This document shows positions 37,324-45,909 of a stretch of DNA of 51,240 bases, in pieces (position 1 is the stretch's first letter; every line of letters starts with the position of its first letter). Origin of the DNA: a virus; IMG/VR virus record IMGVR_UViG_3300046012_000256, positions 1 to 51,240 of that record; one strand, 5' to 3'. Position numbers and translations under genes: made by a program. The notes beneath the pieces were generated by a model, which saw nothing but the letters and a program-made list of their open reading frames with translations, ran no database searches and was not told the DNA's origin.

Positions 37324-38808
37324 TTAGACGTTGAACGCCTCGAACCGCTGGCACTGGATCGTGTAGCCGAGCGTCGGGTGACGCACGCCGCTGAACTTCG
37401 CATCCAGCATGCGGTCGGTGTCGATGCCCGGAACGGTGGGGTTGCCGTCCGAGAACTTGATGCGCGGGATGTCGATGAGGACCGCCCGGGTGGTGGTGTT
37501 GTCGATGAGCCCCACCGCGTACCCCGAGGCCACGCTGTTCCGGATCTTCTGGAGAATCGCGTTGTTGCCGTAGTACATGTTGAGGTCGCCCGTCACGAGC
37601 GCCTGGCCCACGCCGATGTTCACCGAGGCGAGCGAGCCAAGGCCCGTGTTGCGCCGGAGATTGTTCGCCAAGGCGATGTTGGCGCCGAGGACAAAGTTGG
37701 GACCGGCGATGGGGGCGCCGTTCTCGTACAGGAAGCCCACGTTGTTGCTGCCGGTGAGCACGTCGCCCGTAGGCGCCGCCGTGTCCGTGGCGCCGGTCGC
37801 CCGGGCCGTCACATCGGCCGCCGTCAGGCCCATGTACGTGATCTTGGCCGTGAGGATCGACTGCGCCTGCACCGTCAGGGCGAGGTCGGACGGCACCATA
37901 CCCGTGTAATACTCGTACTCCGGCACCGCCAGATCCTGGTACTGCAGCTCGATGGTGTAGCTGCGGCGGGTGACGCCGTTCCGGATGTAGTCCCCGACGT
38001 ACACCTGCACCGTCTTGGCCACGCCCGCGTCGGCCGCCCACGTGCTCGGCACCACGTCGAACAGGAGCGAGTGTGCGGCGATGGACGCGATGCGGCAGAA
38101 GCCCCGCGTGCCTGCCGTGGCGAACGCGGTCCCGGCTGAGGGGCCGCCCACGTACACCCATGTCCCCACCGTGAGGCCCATCGTGGTGAAGTCGAGCGTC
38201 GTGCTGGTGAGGCCCTGCGTGCCGAGCCCGCCCGCCACCGCCACCATATCACCGGACGGTCCCTGGAATCCGATCTGCTTGACCCGTGCGCCCACGGCCG
38301 GAGCCGCGTCCACGACGCCCGCCGTCATCACGATGCTCGTGCCCGAGGAGGCCGCGCCCGCGACCACGGTACGGTTGTTGCCCGCCGCGACGAATCCGGC
38401 CGCGACCACCAGCATGTACTGGGCAAATGCGCCCGTGCGGTACTGTGTACCGTCCGAGGCAATCAGCGTGTACGCCGTGGCCGACACCGCCGAGATGTTA
38501 GCCGTCTGGGTGGCCGTGTTCTGGCGCACCGAGGCCAGCGCCCAGTCGCTCATGAACGCGCCGCGAATCTGCGAATCCAGCGCGCCGTACGATGCTTCCA
38601 TGGGGATGTCACCACCGGCCTGGAAGCCCGTGGTGATGAGATCCGTGATCTGACGGTCGGACCGCAGCTCCTTGCTCGTGGCGGTCTGCTTCGCATACGA
38701 CAGGTTCGCCCCCGTGACCCGGAGGCTTTCAAATACGGGGTTGGCCGGGGTCACGCCAAGCGTGGCCTCCTCGCACAGCCCCACCGCTGTTCTGTTCGCG
38801 TCGGACAT
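37324..38808 (-). CDS. Major tail tube protein
   Basis: ATG 38808 has AGAGG 6 nt upstream; 494 residues. The N-terminal part matches the common siphophage tail tube family: EEATLGVTPANPVFESLRVT, then ELRSDRQITDLITTGFQAGG and DIPMEASYGALDSQIRGAFM (about residues 12-88). The rest is Thr/Ala/Gly-rich with Ig-like composition. It is longer than the simplest tube proteins because of an insertion of about 150 residues around 120-270. Confidence 0.88.
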   Translation of the reverse strand: MSDANRTAVGLCEEATLGVTPANPVFESLRVTGANLSYAKQTATSKELRSDRQITDLITTGFQAGGDIPMEASYGALDSQIRGAFMSDWALASVRQNTATQTANISAVSATAYTLIASDGTQYRTGAFAQYMLVVAAGFVAAGNNRTVVAGAASSGTSIVMTAGVVDAAPAVGARVKQIGFQGPSGDMVAVAGGLGTQGLTSTTLDFTTMGLTVGTWVYVGGPSAGTAFATAGTRGFCRIASIAAHSLLFDVVPSTWAADAGVAKTVQVYVGDYIRNGVTRRSYTIELQYQDLAVPEYEYYTGMVPSDLALTVQAQSILTAKITYMGLTAADVTARATGATDTAAPTGDVLTGSNNVGFLYENGAPIAGPNFVLGANIALANNLRRNTGLGSLASVNIGVGQALVTGDLNMYYGNNAILQKIRNSVASGYAVGLIDNTTTRAVLIDIPRIKFSDGNPTVPGIDTDRMLDAKFSGVRHPTLGYTIQCQRFEAFNV

Positions 38809-38816
38809 TGTTGCCT

Positions 38817-39530
38817 CTAGGGGGTGATAGTGTACGCAAAACCACGGATCGAGAGGGGGACGGACACCCAATCCGCTTCAGAGATGCCGCCCTGGCGCGA
38901 GCAGCGAGTGATCGTGAGCGACTGCCCGTTGTACGTGAGCACGCGACCTGGATACAGTACCGCCCGCACCGCATCTGCCATACCGTCCGGGCCGAGAGAC
39001 CCCACCCCGGACGGGTAGAACACCGAGAGCATGTACAGAAAATCGAGCCGAACTTGCGCTTGCGAGGGTAGCGCGCCCGTGAATTTCGTGGCCAATGTGC
39101 GACGGATCTCTGGGCCGCCCTTGTAGGACTCCCGGAACCAGGGCTGACCGAGCGTGGTGGTTGCGACGATGTTCTCGTCCACCTGCGTGCTCGGGAGGCC
39201 CGCCACAAGGGTGACGACCGCGCCTGCGGCCTCGTTGGCAAGGGTGCGGGTCGCCCCGTCCGGGAGGCGCACGGTGAGGGTGGTGTCCGAGAACTCCTGA
39301 ACAAACCACGTCCCGTTGAGCCCCGAGGTGGCCCACCCGCTCGCCACGCACTCGTCCCCCGCCGCAAACCCGTCATCGTAGAACGAGCCCGCTGTGCGGC
39401 TGATCACGCCAGTGGTGGGAGACGTAACGGCAAAGCTGAACGTGGCGGCAGGGCCGCCCGTCGCCTTCACGAGTCCGAGGAGAGCTTGCCGGATCGCCGC
39501 GCGCACGTTCTGGTGGAGACGATCACTCAT
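38817..39530 (-). CDS. Tail terminator/completion-like protein, 237 residues
   Basis: ATG 39530 shares ATGA with the previous stop. N-terminal helix LHQNVRAAIRQALLGLVKAT and a strand-rich insert follow. The C-terminal part (RLDFLYMLSVFYPSGVGSLG, then GRVLTYNGQSLTITRC) fits tail-terminator/head-tail completion proteins. It is placed by gene order between the gp10-like protein and the tail tube. Sequence evidence alone is weak. Confidence 0.6.
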   Translation of the reverse strand: MSDRLHQNVRAAIRQALLGLVKATGGPAATFSFAVTSPTTGVISRTAGSFYDDGFAAGDECVASGWATSGLNGTWFVQEFSDTTLTVRLPDGATRTLANEAAGAVVTLVAGLPSTQVDENIVATTTLGQPWFRESYKGGPEIRRTLATKFTGALPSQAQVRLDFLYMLSVFYPSGVGSLGPDGMADAVRAVLYPGRVLTYNGQSLTITRCSRQGGISEADWVSVPLSIRGFAYTITP

Positions 39531-39994
39531 GACGTCACCCGAATGCCGAGGTTGTTGGCCGCATCGTGCGCGATGGCCTGCGCCGCGTTCGCCACGGTTT
39601 TCACCATAGCGCGCGGGGCCATATGCTCCGTGCCGTTCTCCACATAGGACGCATACTCCGTGTTGTTGTTCAACGAGACGTGATCCCCGGCCAGGATGTC
39701 GAGCGCCCCGGACGACGGATCATCGGACGCGAACAACATCGGCTCCCCCTTTTTGCGGCCGCTCGTGTCCGGCTTCTGGAGGTTTGGAGACTGCCCGCTC
39801 CCGTTGATCGACAGCCACCACATGGCCCGGAGGTAGCCCGTGTCCACCGGCGTGCCCGGGCCGAACTCGCCCCCCACCACGACCTGCTCGATACAAGCCA
39901 TGATGAAGAGGATGCAGAATTGGTTGAGCCGCTGGCGCGTCACGTCCTTGTGCCGCTCCAGAATGGCCACGAACTCGTCCACTTGGACGTTCAC
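39527..39994 (-). CDS. HK97 gp10-like head-tail connector protein
   Basis: GTG 39994 overlaps the previous stop as GTGA; 155 residues. The features are a helical N-terminus (FVAILERHKDVTRQRLNQFC), PVDTGYLRAMWWLSINGSG in the middle (the conserved PVDTG-LR motif of gp10 family proteins) and YASYVENGTEHMAPRAMVKT near the end. It is expected at the neck between capsid and tail. Confidence 0.85.
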   Translation of the reverse strand: MNVQVDEFVAILERHKDVTRQRLNQFCILFIMACIEQVVVGGEFGPGTPVDTGYLRAMWWLSINGSGQSPNLQKPDTSGRKKGEPMLFASDDPSSGALDILAGDHVSLNNNTEYASYVENGTEHMAPRAMVKTVANAAQAIAHDAANNLGIRVTS

Positions 39995-40419
39995 CGCGTC
40001 ACCCGGAGCGTGAACAAGATGTAGGGCGGTCCGCTCGGCGCGAGCCCGGACGCCAGCTCGACCGTCCAGTTGATTCCCTCCAGCCCCAGCACTTGATCGG
40101 CTTTGTGAGGGAGCACCGAGTCTACCGGGGTGCCGTCGAGCGTGGTCCACCCGGCTCCGGCCACGTACACGGTGCGCATGTCGCTGATGAGCAGTCCGGT
40201 CCCGCCCCCGGCGTTTGAGGCTCCGGCCCGGGGCATCTTGATCGGCGTGCCCACGGCCGATACGAGATAGTCCACGTGGCCGTCGTCCGTCACGGTTCCC
40301 CGGATACGGTCCTGTGTCGTCGGACCCGTGGGCGGGTAGTGCCGAAACGTGACGAGCGCGCCCTTGGCCGAGATGAGCCGGAGCGCGCTTGCCACCTGCG
40401 CCGAATAGTTCCCGCTCAC
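39991..40419 (-). CDS. Neck protein, 142 residues (likely head-closure type)
   Basis: GTG 40419 makes a GTGA overlap. It is a compact beta-rich protein with SALRLISAKGALVTFRHYPP near the N-terminus and LGLEGINWTVELASGLAPSG near the C-terminus. Gene order (between the connector and gp10-like gene) corresponds to head-closure proteins in other siphophages. Assignment is mostly by position. Confidence 0.6.
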   Translation of the reverse strand: MSGNYSAQVASALRLISAKGALVTFRHYPPTGPTTQDRIRGTVTDDGHVDYLVSAVGTPIKMPRAGASNAGGGTGLLISDMRTVYVAGAGWTTLDGTPVDSVLPHKADQVLGLEGINWTVELASGLAPSGPPYILFTLRVTR

Positions 40420-41009
40420 GCGACCGTCAACCCGTCCGTCGAGCCCACCGGATTGCTAAAGGTGCCCGCCTGGAAGCTAGCAGGATCGTCCACCGCGCCT
40501 TGGAACGGCTGCGCCGGGATCATGCCCGCCGTGAGAAGCAGCGGATTGAGGAGCCCTTGGACCTCCATGATGAGCGTCTCGATGCCTGCGCCATCGGCGT
40601 ACGTCGTCTCCAGCACGTCCACTTTCTCGGACTTGATCTTGCCGCCGTGGTCCAGATCGATCTGGAGTTGTCCCGGGGCCGCCTTCGCTCGAACAGCGAG
40701 GGCGCACTGTGCATCGCAAAGGCGCCAAGGCACAACGTTCGACGGGATCGCTGGCCCTCGGTATTCCGAGGCGCCTTGACGCGGGTACGGCATGGTTTGC
40801 GCGTAGGAGATGCGCGCGCCCCGGTACACGTAGCGCATCTCATTCTTGAGATAGTCGCCCGCCTCCAGCACCGCCGCGTCCGCTGCGTCGGTGTCCACGA
40901 TGTCGAACGTGAGCCGCCGTGCGTCCGCGTAGGCCTTGACCGTGTCGCGATCCACAAATGAGTTAGCGCCGGGGACAATCGACCCATCTTCCACGATCAC
41001 AGTTGCCAT
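40416..41009 (-). CDS. Head-tail adaptor-like protein, 197 residues (DnaT-like domain in many databases)
   Basis: ATG 41009. N-terminal IVEDGSIVPGANSFVDRDTV then KAYADARRL and AAVLEAGDYLKNEMRYVYRG give the pattern of the small helical family often labelled 'DnaT-like ssDNA-binding' in phages, which sits in the adaptor position. A cysteine pair (LCDAQCALA) is seen at the middle. A terminator separates it from the capsid genes upstream. Confidence 0.7.
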   Translation of the reverse strand: MATVIVEDGSIVPGANSFVDRDTVKAYADARRLTFDIVDTDAADAAVLEAGDYLKNEMRYVYRGARISYAQTMPYPRQGASEYRGPAIPSNVVPWRLCDAQCALAVRAKAAPGQLQIDLDHGGKIKSEKVDVLETTYADGAGIETLIMEVQGLLNPLLLTAGMIPAQPFQGAVDDPASFQAGTFSNPVGSTDGLTVA

Positions 41010-41033
41010 TGGGGGATGCTCTCAGAAAAGACG

Positions 41034-41065
41034 AACGGGGGCGAGGCGTAGCGCCCGCCCCCGTT
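41034..41065 (-). terminator. Terminator between capsid and neck genes
   Basis: Perfect 10-bp inverted repeat AACGGGGGCG / CGCCCCCGTT (41034-41043 and 41056-41065, 12-nt loop), followed on the minus strand by CGTCTTTTCT. It should attenuate transcription after the capsid block. Confidence 0.75.
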
Positions 41066-41083
41066 GAGGTTCACCACCCGGCC

Positions 41084-41458
41084 TCAGTCGCCGGTGGGAT
41101 GTTCCGCGATGAGCGTCTTGATCGACACCAACAGGTCCGCTTTCTTGAGCCCCTTCAGGCTCTCGGCATAGTCGGCGTAGTGCGCCGTGGCGAACTCGTG
41201 CAGCCCGGCCACGGTCATCTTGTCGAGCAGGTCCGGGTTCTTGAGCGCGTCGTCGGTGTCCGGGTCGGTGTCGCCCTCGGGCAACGCGGCCTTGGCGTAC
41301 ACCACCGACTTGTTGTTGAGACGGGTTTCCAACGTGCCCTCCGGCCAGCGGTCCGTCTCGCTGTCGGGGATCGGTTGACCGGGCTGGAATGCCGTGCCAA
41401 AGGCTGAGAAGCCCTCGGCACCGCAGACCAGGATCGCGAGCAAAGCGGTGCGTGTCAT
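41084..41458 (-). CDS. Capsid-adjacent protein with SAP-like C-terminus, 124 residues
   Basis: ATG 41458 follows the capsid stop by one base. The N-terminal 20 residues are hydrophobic (RTALLAILVCGAEGFSAFGT). The C-terminal LLDKMTVAGLHEFATAHYAD ending in LKKADLLVSIKTLIAEH resembles the SAP/Rho-N helical motif common in small proteins near the major capsid gene. It may bind DNA inside the head or be a minor capsid component. Confidence 0.65.
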   Translation of the reverse strand: MTRTALLAILVCGAEGFSAFGTAFQPGQPIPDSETDRWPEGTLETRLNNKSVVYAKAALPEGDTDPDTDDALKNPDLLDKMTVAGLHEFATAHYADYAESLKGLKKADLLVSIKTLIAEHPTGD

Positions 41459-41459
41459 G

Positions 41460-42437
41460 TTAGGCGATGACTCCGCTGAAGAAGTAGCCCATCTGCGCCG
41501 CCACCACCTTCATGTCGAGAGCGTGCTCGCCCTCGATGCGATCCGCACCCTCCAGCTCGGCGCGAATGCGCTTGATGCGCCAGCCGTCCGTGCCGCCCGT
41601 GAAGCCGGTCCAGGCGAACGTGTAGCCCGCCGTGGGCGTCATGAGGGACGGGGACGGAGCCGAGTAGCACAGGAGCGCGTTCTTGCCGCCCATGGCCGCC
41701 ATGGCCGACGTCGCGCCCTCGGCCGCCGACTCGTACACGCCCTTCATGATCAGCACGCGGTCGATGTCGAAGAAACGGGCGATCATCGCTTCGTCGATGG
41801 AGTCGGCGCTGGTGTACTTGAACTGGTCGCGGATTTCGGCGCAGCGGCGCAGCACCGAAAACACCGCGTACGGGAGAACGAGCGTGTTGGGGAGGAAGCC
41901 GGTCTGGGTGAGAATGGCCTGCTTGCCCGCCTCCACGTCGGCGCCCGGGGTGGCGTTCGCCGCGCTCCAGAGCACGCCCGGGGTGATGTCGGTCGTCCAC
42001 ACGCCCGTCTTGAAGAACGTGTTGATCCACTTCAGCTCGCGCCGAATGAGGAGCTTCTGGGTGACGAACTCGGTGGCCGAGCGGTCGAGCGACAGCACCG
42101 AGTCGGCGTTGGCGCGCAACTGGTCGTCGATGTCCTTGTGGAACGCTTCGACCAAGCAAGCGTAGCTCGCCGTGGTGACGTTGAAGCCGGAACCGGCCGA
42201 CTGCGTGGCCGGGGCGCGGGGCGCCGCTTCGTCCCGCAGGAAGTCGGATTTGTTGTAGAGGTAGTACAGGTTGCTCTGCTGAGCGACCGGCACCACCGGG
42301 AACGCTTTGTCCGCGATGAACGAACCTTGATCGAGGATGTACGCCACGCTGATGTTGGTCAGCGGGACATTGACGTGCACATCACCCGGCGTCGGATTCG
42401 CCTTCTGGACTCTGAAACGACGGCGCAGCTTGGTCAT
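41460..42437 (-). CDS. Major capsid protein
   Basis: 325 residues. N-terminal region DVHVNVPLTNISVAYILDQG near residue 20, the loop RANADSVLSLDRSATEFVTQ near 109-128 and a C-terminal Thr/Gly region (AGYTFAWTGFTGGTDGWRIK) match the HK97-fold capsid family of the kind with no scaffold domain attached. Size and position (after protease, scaffold and decoration genes) fit. I cannot assign the subfamily. Confidence 0.88.
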   Translation of the reverse strand: MTKLRRRFRVQKANPTPGDVHVNVPLTNISVAYILDQGSFIADKAFPVVPVAQQSNLYYLYNKSDFLRDEAAPRAPATQSAGSGFNVTTASYACLVEAFHKDIDDQLRANADSVLSLDRSATEFVTQKLLIRRELKWINTFFKTGVWTTDITPGVLWSAANATPGADVEAGKQAILTQTGFLPNTLVLPYAVFSVLRRCAEIRDQFKYTSADSIDEAMIARFFDIDRVLIMKGVYESAAEGATSAMAAMGGKNALLCYSAPSPSLMTPTAGYTFAWTGFTGGTDGWRIKRIRAELEGADRIEGEHALDMKVVAAQMGYFFSGVIA

Positions 42438-42468
42438 GAAGGGAGTCTCTTAGAGGGAGAAGGGAGTG

Positions 42469-42855
42469 TTACAGCGACTTGGCGACGCCCGGCAACAGCA
42501 CTTCGATGATCGTTCCCGCCGCAGCGGCAGCCGTCTGGGCCTGGCCGAGCGAGAAGTTGGCGCCGGTGTTCGTGACAGCCGTGATCGCGTTGCCGTTGGC
42601 GTCGGACATCACGTCCGCACCCGCCGCGACCGCCGCCCCCGCGACCATCTTCGACACGCCGGTCACCATGAGATCGACCGGCTGGCCCGTGGTGGGCTTG
42701 TTCTGGATCACGCCGATGGGCTTCTGGGTCGCCAGCGACGTGACGTTGAGCTGACCCGCCGTGCCGCTCTGGCGGGCGAAGCAGTACTGCTTCCCGGAGA
42801 GGTCCGCGCTGGCCGTGTACTTGCCCACGCACAGTCCTCTGATTTCAGTAGCCAT
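42469..42855 (-). CDS. Capsid decoration/stabilisation-like protein, 128 residues
   Basis: ATG 42855. A typical small beta-rich protein before the capsid gene: VTSLATQKPIGVIQNKPTTG, then PVDLMVTGVSKMVAGAAVAA and an Ala/Gly-rich C-terminus. The pattern corresponds to the DUF2190-like capsid decoration group. It probably binds the capsid exterior. Confidence 0.75.
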   Translation of the reverse strand: MATEIRGLCVGKYTASADLSGKQYCFARQSGTAGQLNVTSLATQKPIGVIQNKPTTGQPVDLMVTGVSKMVAGAAVAAGADVMSDANGNAITAVTNTGANFSLGQAQTAAAAAGTIIEVLLPGVAKSL

Positions 42856-42891
42856 TATTGCCTGTTCCTGTGAGAGTGTGTGGTGGGGGAA

Positions 42892-43869
42892 TTACTCGGC
42901 CGCGTCGAGCGGGTCCACGACATCCTCGTACATGTCGGGGTTCTCGTCCAGTGCCATCGAGAAGCACTTGGCGAGGGCGAACTTGGGATTGTCCTTTTGG
43001 ATCTCACGAGCGCGCTTGTTGAGCGACTCCATGGCCGCATTGGCGCTCGGCGCCGTCTCGGTGTCGGAGCCCTGCTCCACGAACAGCGCCGACTTCTCGA
43101 CCAACTCGGCCTGTTGCTTCACCATCTTCTCGATGGCGGTGGTGGCGGCCTCGTTGCCCTCGGCGTTCTTGAGGAGCAGCGCCACATCGTTCACGTCGAA
43201 ATTCGACGTGCCCACGAGCGTCCGGGCCTTCTGGAGCCGCACCGTGTCGGCGTGCTTGGTGATGCTCTCCTGGGCGAGTTTGAGCGCCGCCTCGGCCGCC
43301 GCGCCTGCATCCTGCGCCTTCTTTTCCAGGCTCTCGATGTAGGCAACGCCTTCCGGCGACAGGCCCTTGAGGACCTTCTGATTCATGACCGTCTCCTGGT
43401 GGGATTCGCCCGAGGTAGCCCCGGCGTCGGGCGTGTCGTCCTTCGTGACTTTCTTCTTGGGGGCGCCGGTGTCCTTCTTGCCCGGGGGCGTCTCCGTGCC
43501 CACGTCGCCCTCGTCCATGTCGTCGTCCTCGTCCATATCGTCGTCGGCGCAGTCGGACGCGGCCTTGAGGAGATGGTCCTTGTACTGCTCCAAGGTCTCG
43601 GTGAGATTCGCCTCCAGCTCCTCGGGGGAGGCCGACTTGGCGAGTACATCGTTGATCGAGACCGTGAGGGCGTCGGACAGCGCCGCCAGCTCCTCCGTCG
43701 TCTCCGTTCCTTGATCCGCCCCGGTCACTCGCTTCAGCAAGCGTCCCAGGAGGCTGTCCCCAGTGTTCCGCTTGCGCAGAACCTGAAGTGCGTGTTGGTT
43801 CGCGCCACGGTCCACGAGGGATAACTCCTTGAGCATGAGGTTTTTGAGTTTGTTGCGCGGGGATGGCAT
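42892..43869 (-). CDS. Scaffold-like protein, 325 residues
   Basis: ATG 43869. The N-terminus KLKNLMLKELSLVDRGANQH carries the SLVDRGAN motif found at ends of XkdF-like protease/scaffold modules. An acidic linker (SDCADDDMDEDDDMDEGDVG) and a long Ala/Glu/Lys-rich coiled coil (SLEKKAQDAGAAAEAALKLA, etc.) follow, as expected for scaffold. It probably directs capsid assembly and is removed by the adjacent protease. Confidence 0.75.
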   Translation of the reverse strand: MPSPRNKLKNLMLKELSLVDRGANQHALQVLRKRNTGDSLLGRLLKRVTGADQGTETTEELAALSDALTVSINDVLAKSASPEELEANLTETLEQYKDHLLKAASDCADDDMDEDDDMDEGDVGTETPPGKKDTGAPKKKVTKDDTPDAGATSGESHQETVMNQKVLKGLSPEGVAYIESLEKKAQDAGAAAEAALKLAQESITKHADTVRLQKARTLVGTSNFDVNDVALLLKNAEGNEAATTAIEKMVKQQAELVEKSALFVEQGSDTETAPSANAAMESLNKRAREIQKDNPKFALAKCFSMALDENPDMYEDVVDPLDAAE

Positions 43870-43937
43870 GTTGGCGGGGGGTTAGAGGTCACAGCATACA
43901 GTGAGTTGCTGCTTGACGGAAGTGCGCTAGTGCCGGG

Positions 43938-45494
43938 TCAGGACTTCGCCAACACGTCGTTGAACATCACCGGAGCGCCTTTTCGCACGTACTTCACGGC
44001 CTCACGCTCGTGATAGGCGGACATTTTATCGTGGTGATTCGCCTTGGCCGTGAATCCGCCCTCTCGGAACTTGTTGGCGAGCTTGGCGTGCGTATTCATC
44101 ATCTCTACGTGTGGCTCCTTTCGGCCGGACTCGCGTGCCATCTTGCTTCCCGCATCGGCTCGGGCAGATTGGATACGCATCATCGCGCTGGGTGACTTGT
44201 GACTCGTGGGCAGGTGGAGCCCTACGGAGGGATGCCCCTGCGCGTTGATCGGGCGTCCCTCCGCGTTGGTTCGACCGCCTTTGCCATTCGAGCCGTGGCC
44301 CTTGGCATCTTTCGCTTTTACCACGTCGTTGAACATCACCGGAGCGTCGGCCGACTTCCCGACCTTGTGGGCCAACGCCATGTGGTCGTGCGCGTTGGCG
44401 AGGTGGTCGAGCGCCTTGGCGTAGTTGTGGTTGTCGTGCGCTTCGTCCAGCGCCGAGGCGCGCTCGTTCCACGCATTTCCGGTGTGTTTGATGAACGTCT
44501 TGGTGGGCCGCCCCCACGCGCCACCCCCGTTCGCGATGTGTCGGTTGGCGTCGTCGATGCGGCCCATTTGCTGGATGTGGTGGTCGAACAGCGCCTTGGC
44601 ACCCTTGACGTCGCCCTTGGCGTGGAGCTTTCGTGCCTCGGCCGCTGCCGTCCGGGCCGCATCGCTCCAGGCTTTGTTGACCGGGTGGCGCTCGCCTTCG
44701 CCACCAATCGAGAACGCCGGCAACTCGCCCGCCTTGACCCGCTTCCACACGGCCGGGCTGTGGATCTTCATGCCGACAAACCAGCCCTCACGGCCGAGGT
44801 CAATGTCGAGCGCGTCTTGCAGTTCCTTCGTGAACACCACGGAGTCCACGACTTCCCCCACGGGGGCGCCCGCGTGCATCATCTTCCCGACTCGACCGCC
44901 CGACATGAACGAGCCGTGGACCGCGTGTTGCAGCTCGTCGGTATCCACGAGGTCGCCCTGAAGGTCGTGCACCTGCACGCCCTTCTCCACGGACACGAGC
45001 GCCCAGCCCCACACCATCTGCTGGTCGTCGTCGTACTTGAGGACGGTGACTGTGTCTCCGGTGTCGGACTTCATGACCTTGGCCCCGTGGGCAGAGGCAA
45101 TGGCCGAGACCTTGGCGTGGAGGTCGGGAGCGGTCGGGACTTTCCCAAAGGGGAATCGCACGACACTCAGCTCGCTCCGTAGGCCAGAGTCGGCGTCCTT
45201 GAACGTGCCGGGTGCCGTGGTGTTCTTCACGTAGGTACGGCCCTCGTGGTGCTCCACCTGGAACACGTGGCCGGTATGGGGCGACTGAACAGACGCCTTC
45301 AGGCCCCCTTTAGGATTGGAACCGTGGCCCTCCCCGCCCCCGCCCGAGCCCGAGGCAAACCGGCCCTTGGCGTCGTGGTTCGGGTCGATCTTCGCCACCA
45401 ACGCGTCCAAATCCTCGGCCAGCGTGGCTTCGTCGCCCTCCAGCGCCTCGGCCACGCGGCTCAAAGCCTTCTCGACAAACTCTTTTGCGTTCAT
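43938..45494 (-). CDS. XkdF-like prohead protease with C-terminal extension, 518 residues
   Basis: ATG 45494 has GGAG 9 nt upstream. The XkdF-like core (about residues 160-280) has QQMVWGWALVSVEKGVQVHD, VGKMMHAGAPVGEVVDSVVF, GREGWFVGMKIHSPAVWKRV and LPAFSIGG; the H and S in these are likely catalytic. A phage-head motif, NHDAKGRFASGSG, lies near residue 48. An alanine/lysine-rich C-terminal region with two copies of the PVMFNDV peptide follows; one is the exact C-terminus. The added region is longer than in simple XkdF proteins. It cleaves scaffold and capsid during maturation. Confidence 0.8.
   Translation of the reverse strand: MNAKEFVEKALSRVAEALEGDEATLAEDLDALVAKIDPNHDAKGRFASGSGGGGEGHGSNPKGGLKASVQSPHTGHVFQVEHHEGRTYVKNTTAPGTFKDADSGLRSELSVVRFPFGKVPTAPDLHAKVSAIASAHGAKVMKSDTGDTVTVLKYDDDQQMVWGWALVSVEKGVQVHDLQGDLVDTDELQHAVHGSFMSGGRVGKMMHAGAPVGEVVDSVVFTKELQDALDIDLGREGWFVGMKIHSPAVWKRVKAGELPAFSIGGEGERHPVNKAWSDAARTAAAEARKLHAKGDVKGAKALFDHHIQQMGRIDDANRHIANGGGAWGRPTKTFIKHTGNAWNERASALDEAHDNHNYAKALDHLANAHDHMALAHKVGKSADAPVMFNDVVKAKDAKGHGSNGKGGRTNAEGRPINAQGHPSVGLHLPTSHKSPSAMMRIQSARADAGSKMARESGRKEPHVEMMNTHAKLANKFREGGFTAKANHHDKMSAYHEREAVKYVRKGAPVMFNDVLAKS
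43953..44346 (-). repeat. 25-bp direct repeat encoding PVMFNDV
   Basis: An identical 25-base stretch occurs at 43953-43977 and 44322-44346 in the protease gene. It encodes APVMFNDV at both sites (the second copy ends the protein: APVMFNDVLAKS). Confidence 0.85.
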
Positions 45495-45588
45495 GCGCGT
45501 CCGCTCCGGGTGGGAACGCCGCACATGCGAGGGCCGGTCGGCGTCCGGTTAGGACGTCAACATACGGGGAGTGCCGGGGTTGTCAGAA

Positions 45589-45909
45589 TTACTGCGCCGC
45601 GAGCAGCGTGTCGATTCCGGTCTGGAGGTCGTCCGGAGACAGGCCCTGCTCCACCGCAGTGGTGACGAGCGCCATGAGGATCGCCCGGAAGGTCTCCGGG
45701 TGTCGGTCCGGGGCCGCGTCCTGGAGAACGGCAAATGCGGCGTCACACTCCACGGCCAGCTCCTCGGGGGTGAGGAGCCCGGCGAGGCTGTCGGCCGTGA
45801 CCTCGGTGACACGTGCGGCGTAGGTGCGGAACGGGGTCACGCTCCCACGGTAGGCTTGCGCTTCCAAGAGCGCCGCAAATGAATCGTCGTCCTCAGTACT
45901 TCTTGCCAT
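45589..45909 (-). CDS. Small helical protein, 106 residues
   Basis: ATG 45909 overlaps the ADP-ribosyltransferase fusion by 17 bases. The sequence is acidic and helical (STEDDDSFAALLEAQAYRGS and SLAGLLTPEELAVECDAAFA). No signal peptide. It may be a chaperone or immunity partner for the upstream fusion enzyme because it is the first gene after it and small and acidic, as toxin partners often are; this is inference. Confidence 0.65.
   Translation of the reverse strand: MARSTEDDDSFAALLEAQAYRGSVTPFRTYAARVTEVTADSLAGLLTPEELAVECDAAFAVLQDAAPDRHPETFRAILMALVTTAVEQGLSPDDLQTGIDTLLAAQ

Noticed and set aside
41394-42509. A 371-codon plus-strand frame opposite the major capsid gene
   Set aside because: Antisense shadow; the capsid reading frame is well supported and all neighbours are on the minus strand.
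43680-43710. A plus-strand CTCCGTCGTCTCCG sequence similar to the leader
   Set aside because: It lies inside the scaffold-like gene (ETTEEL codons) and no start codon follows at suitable distance.
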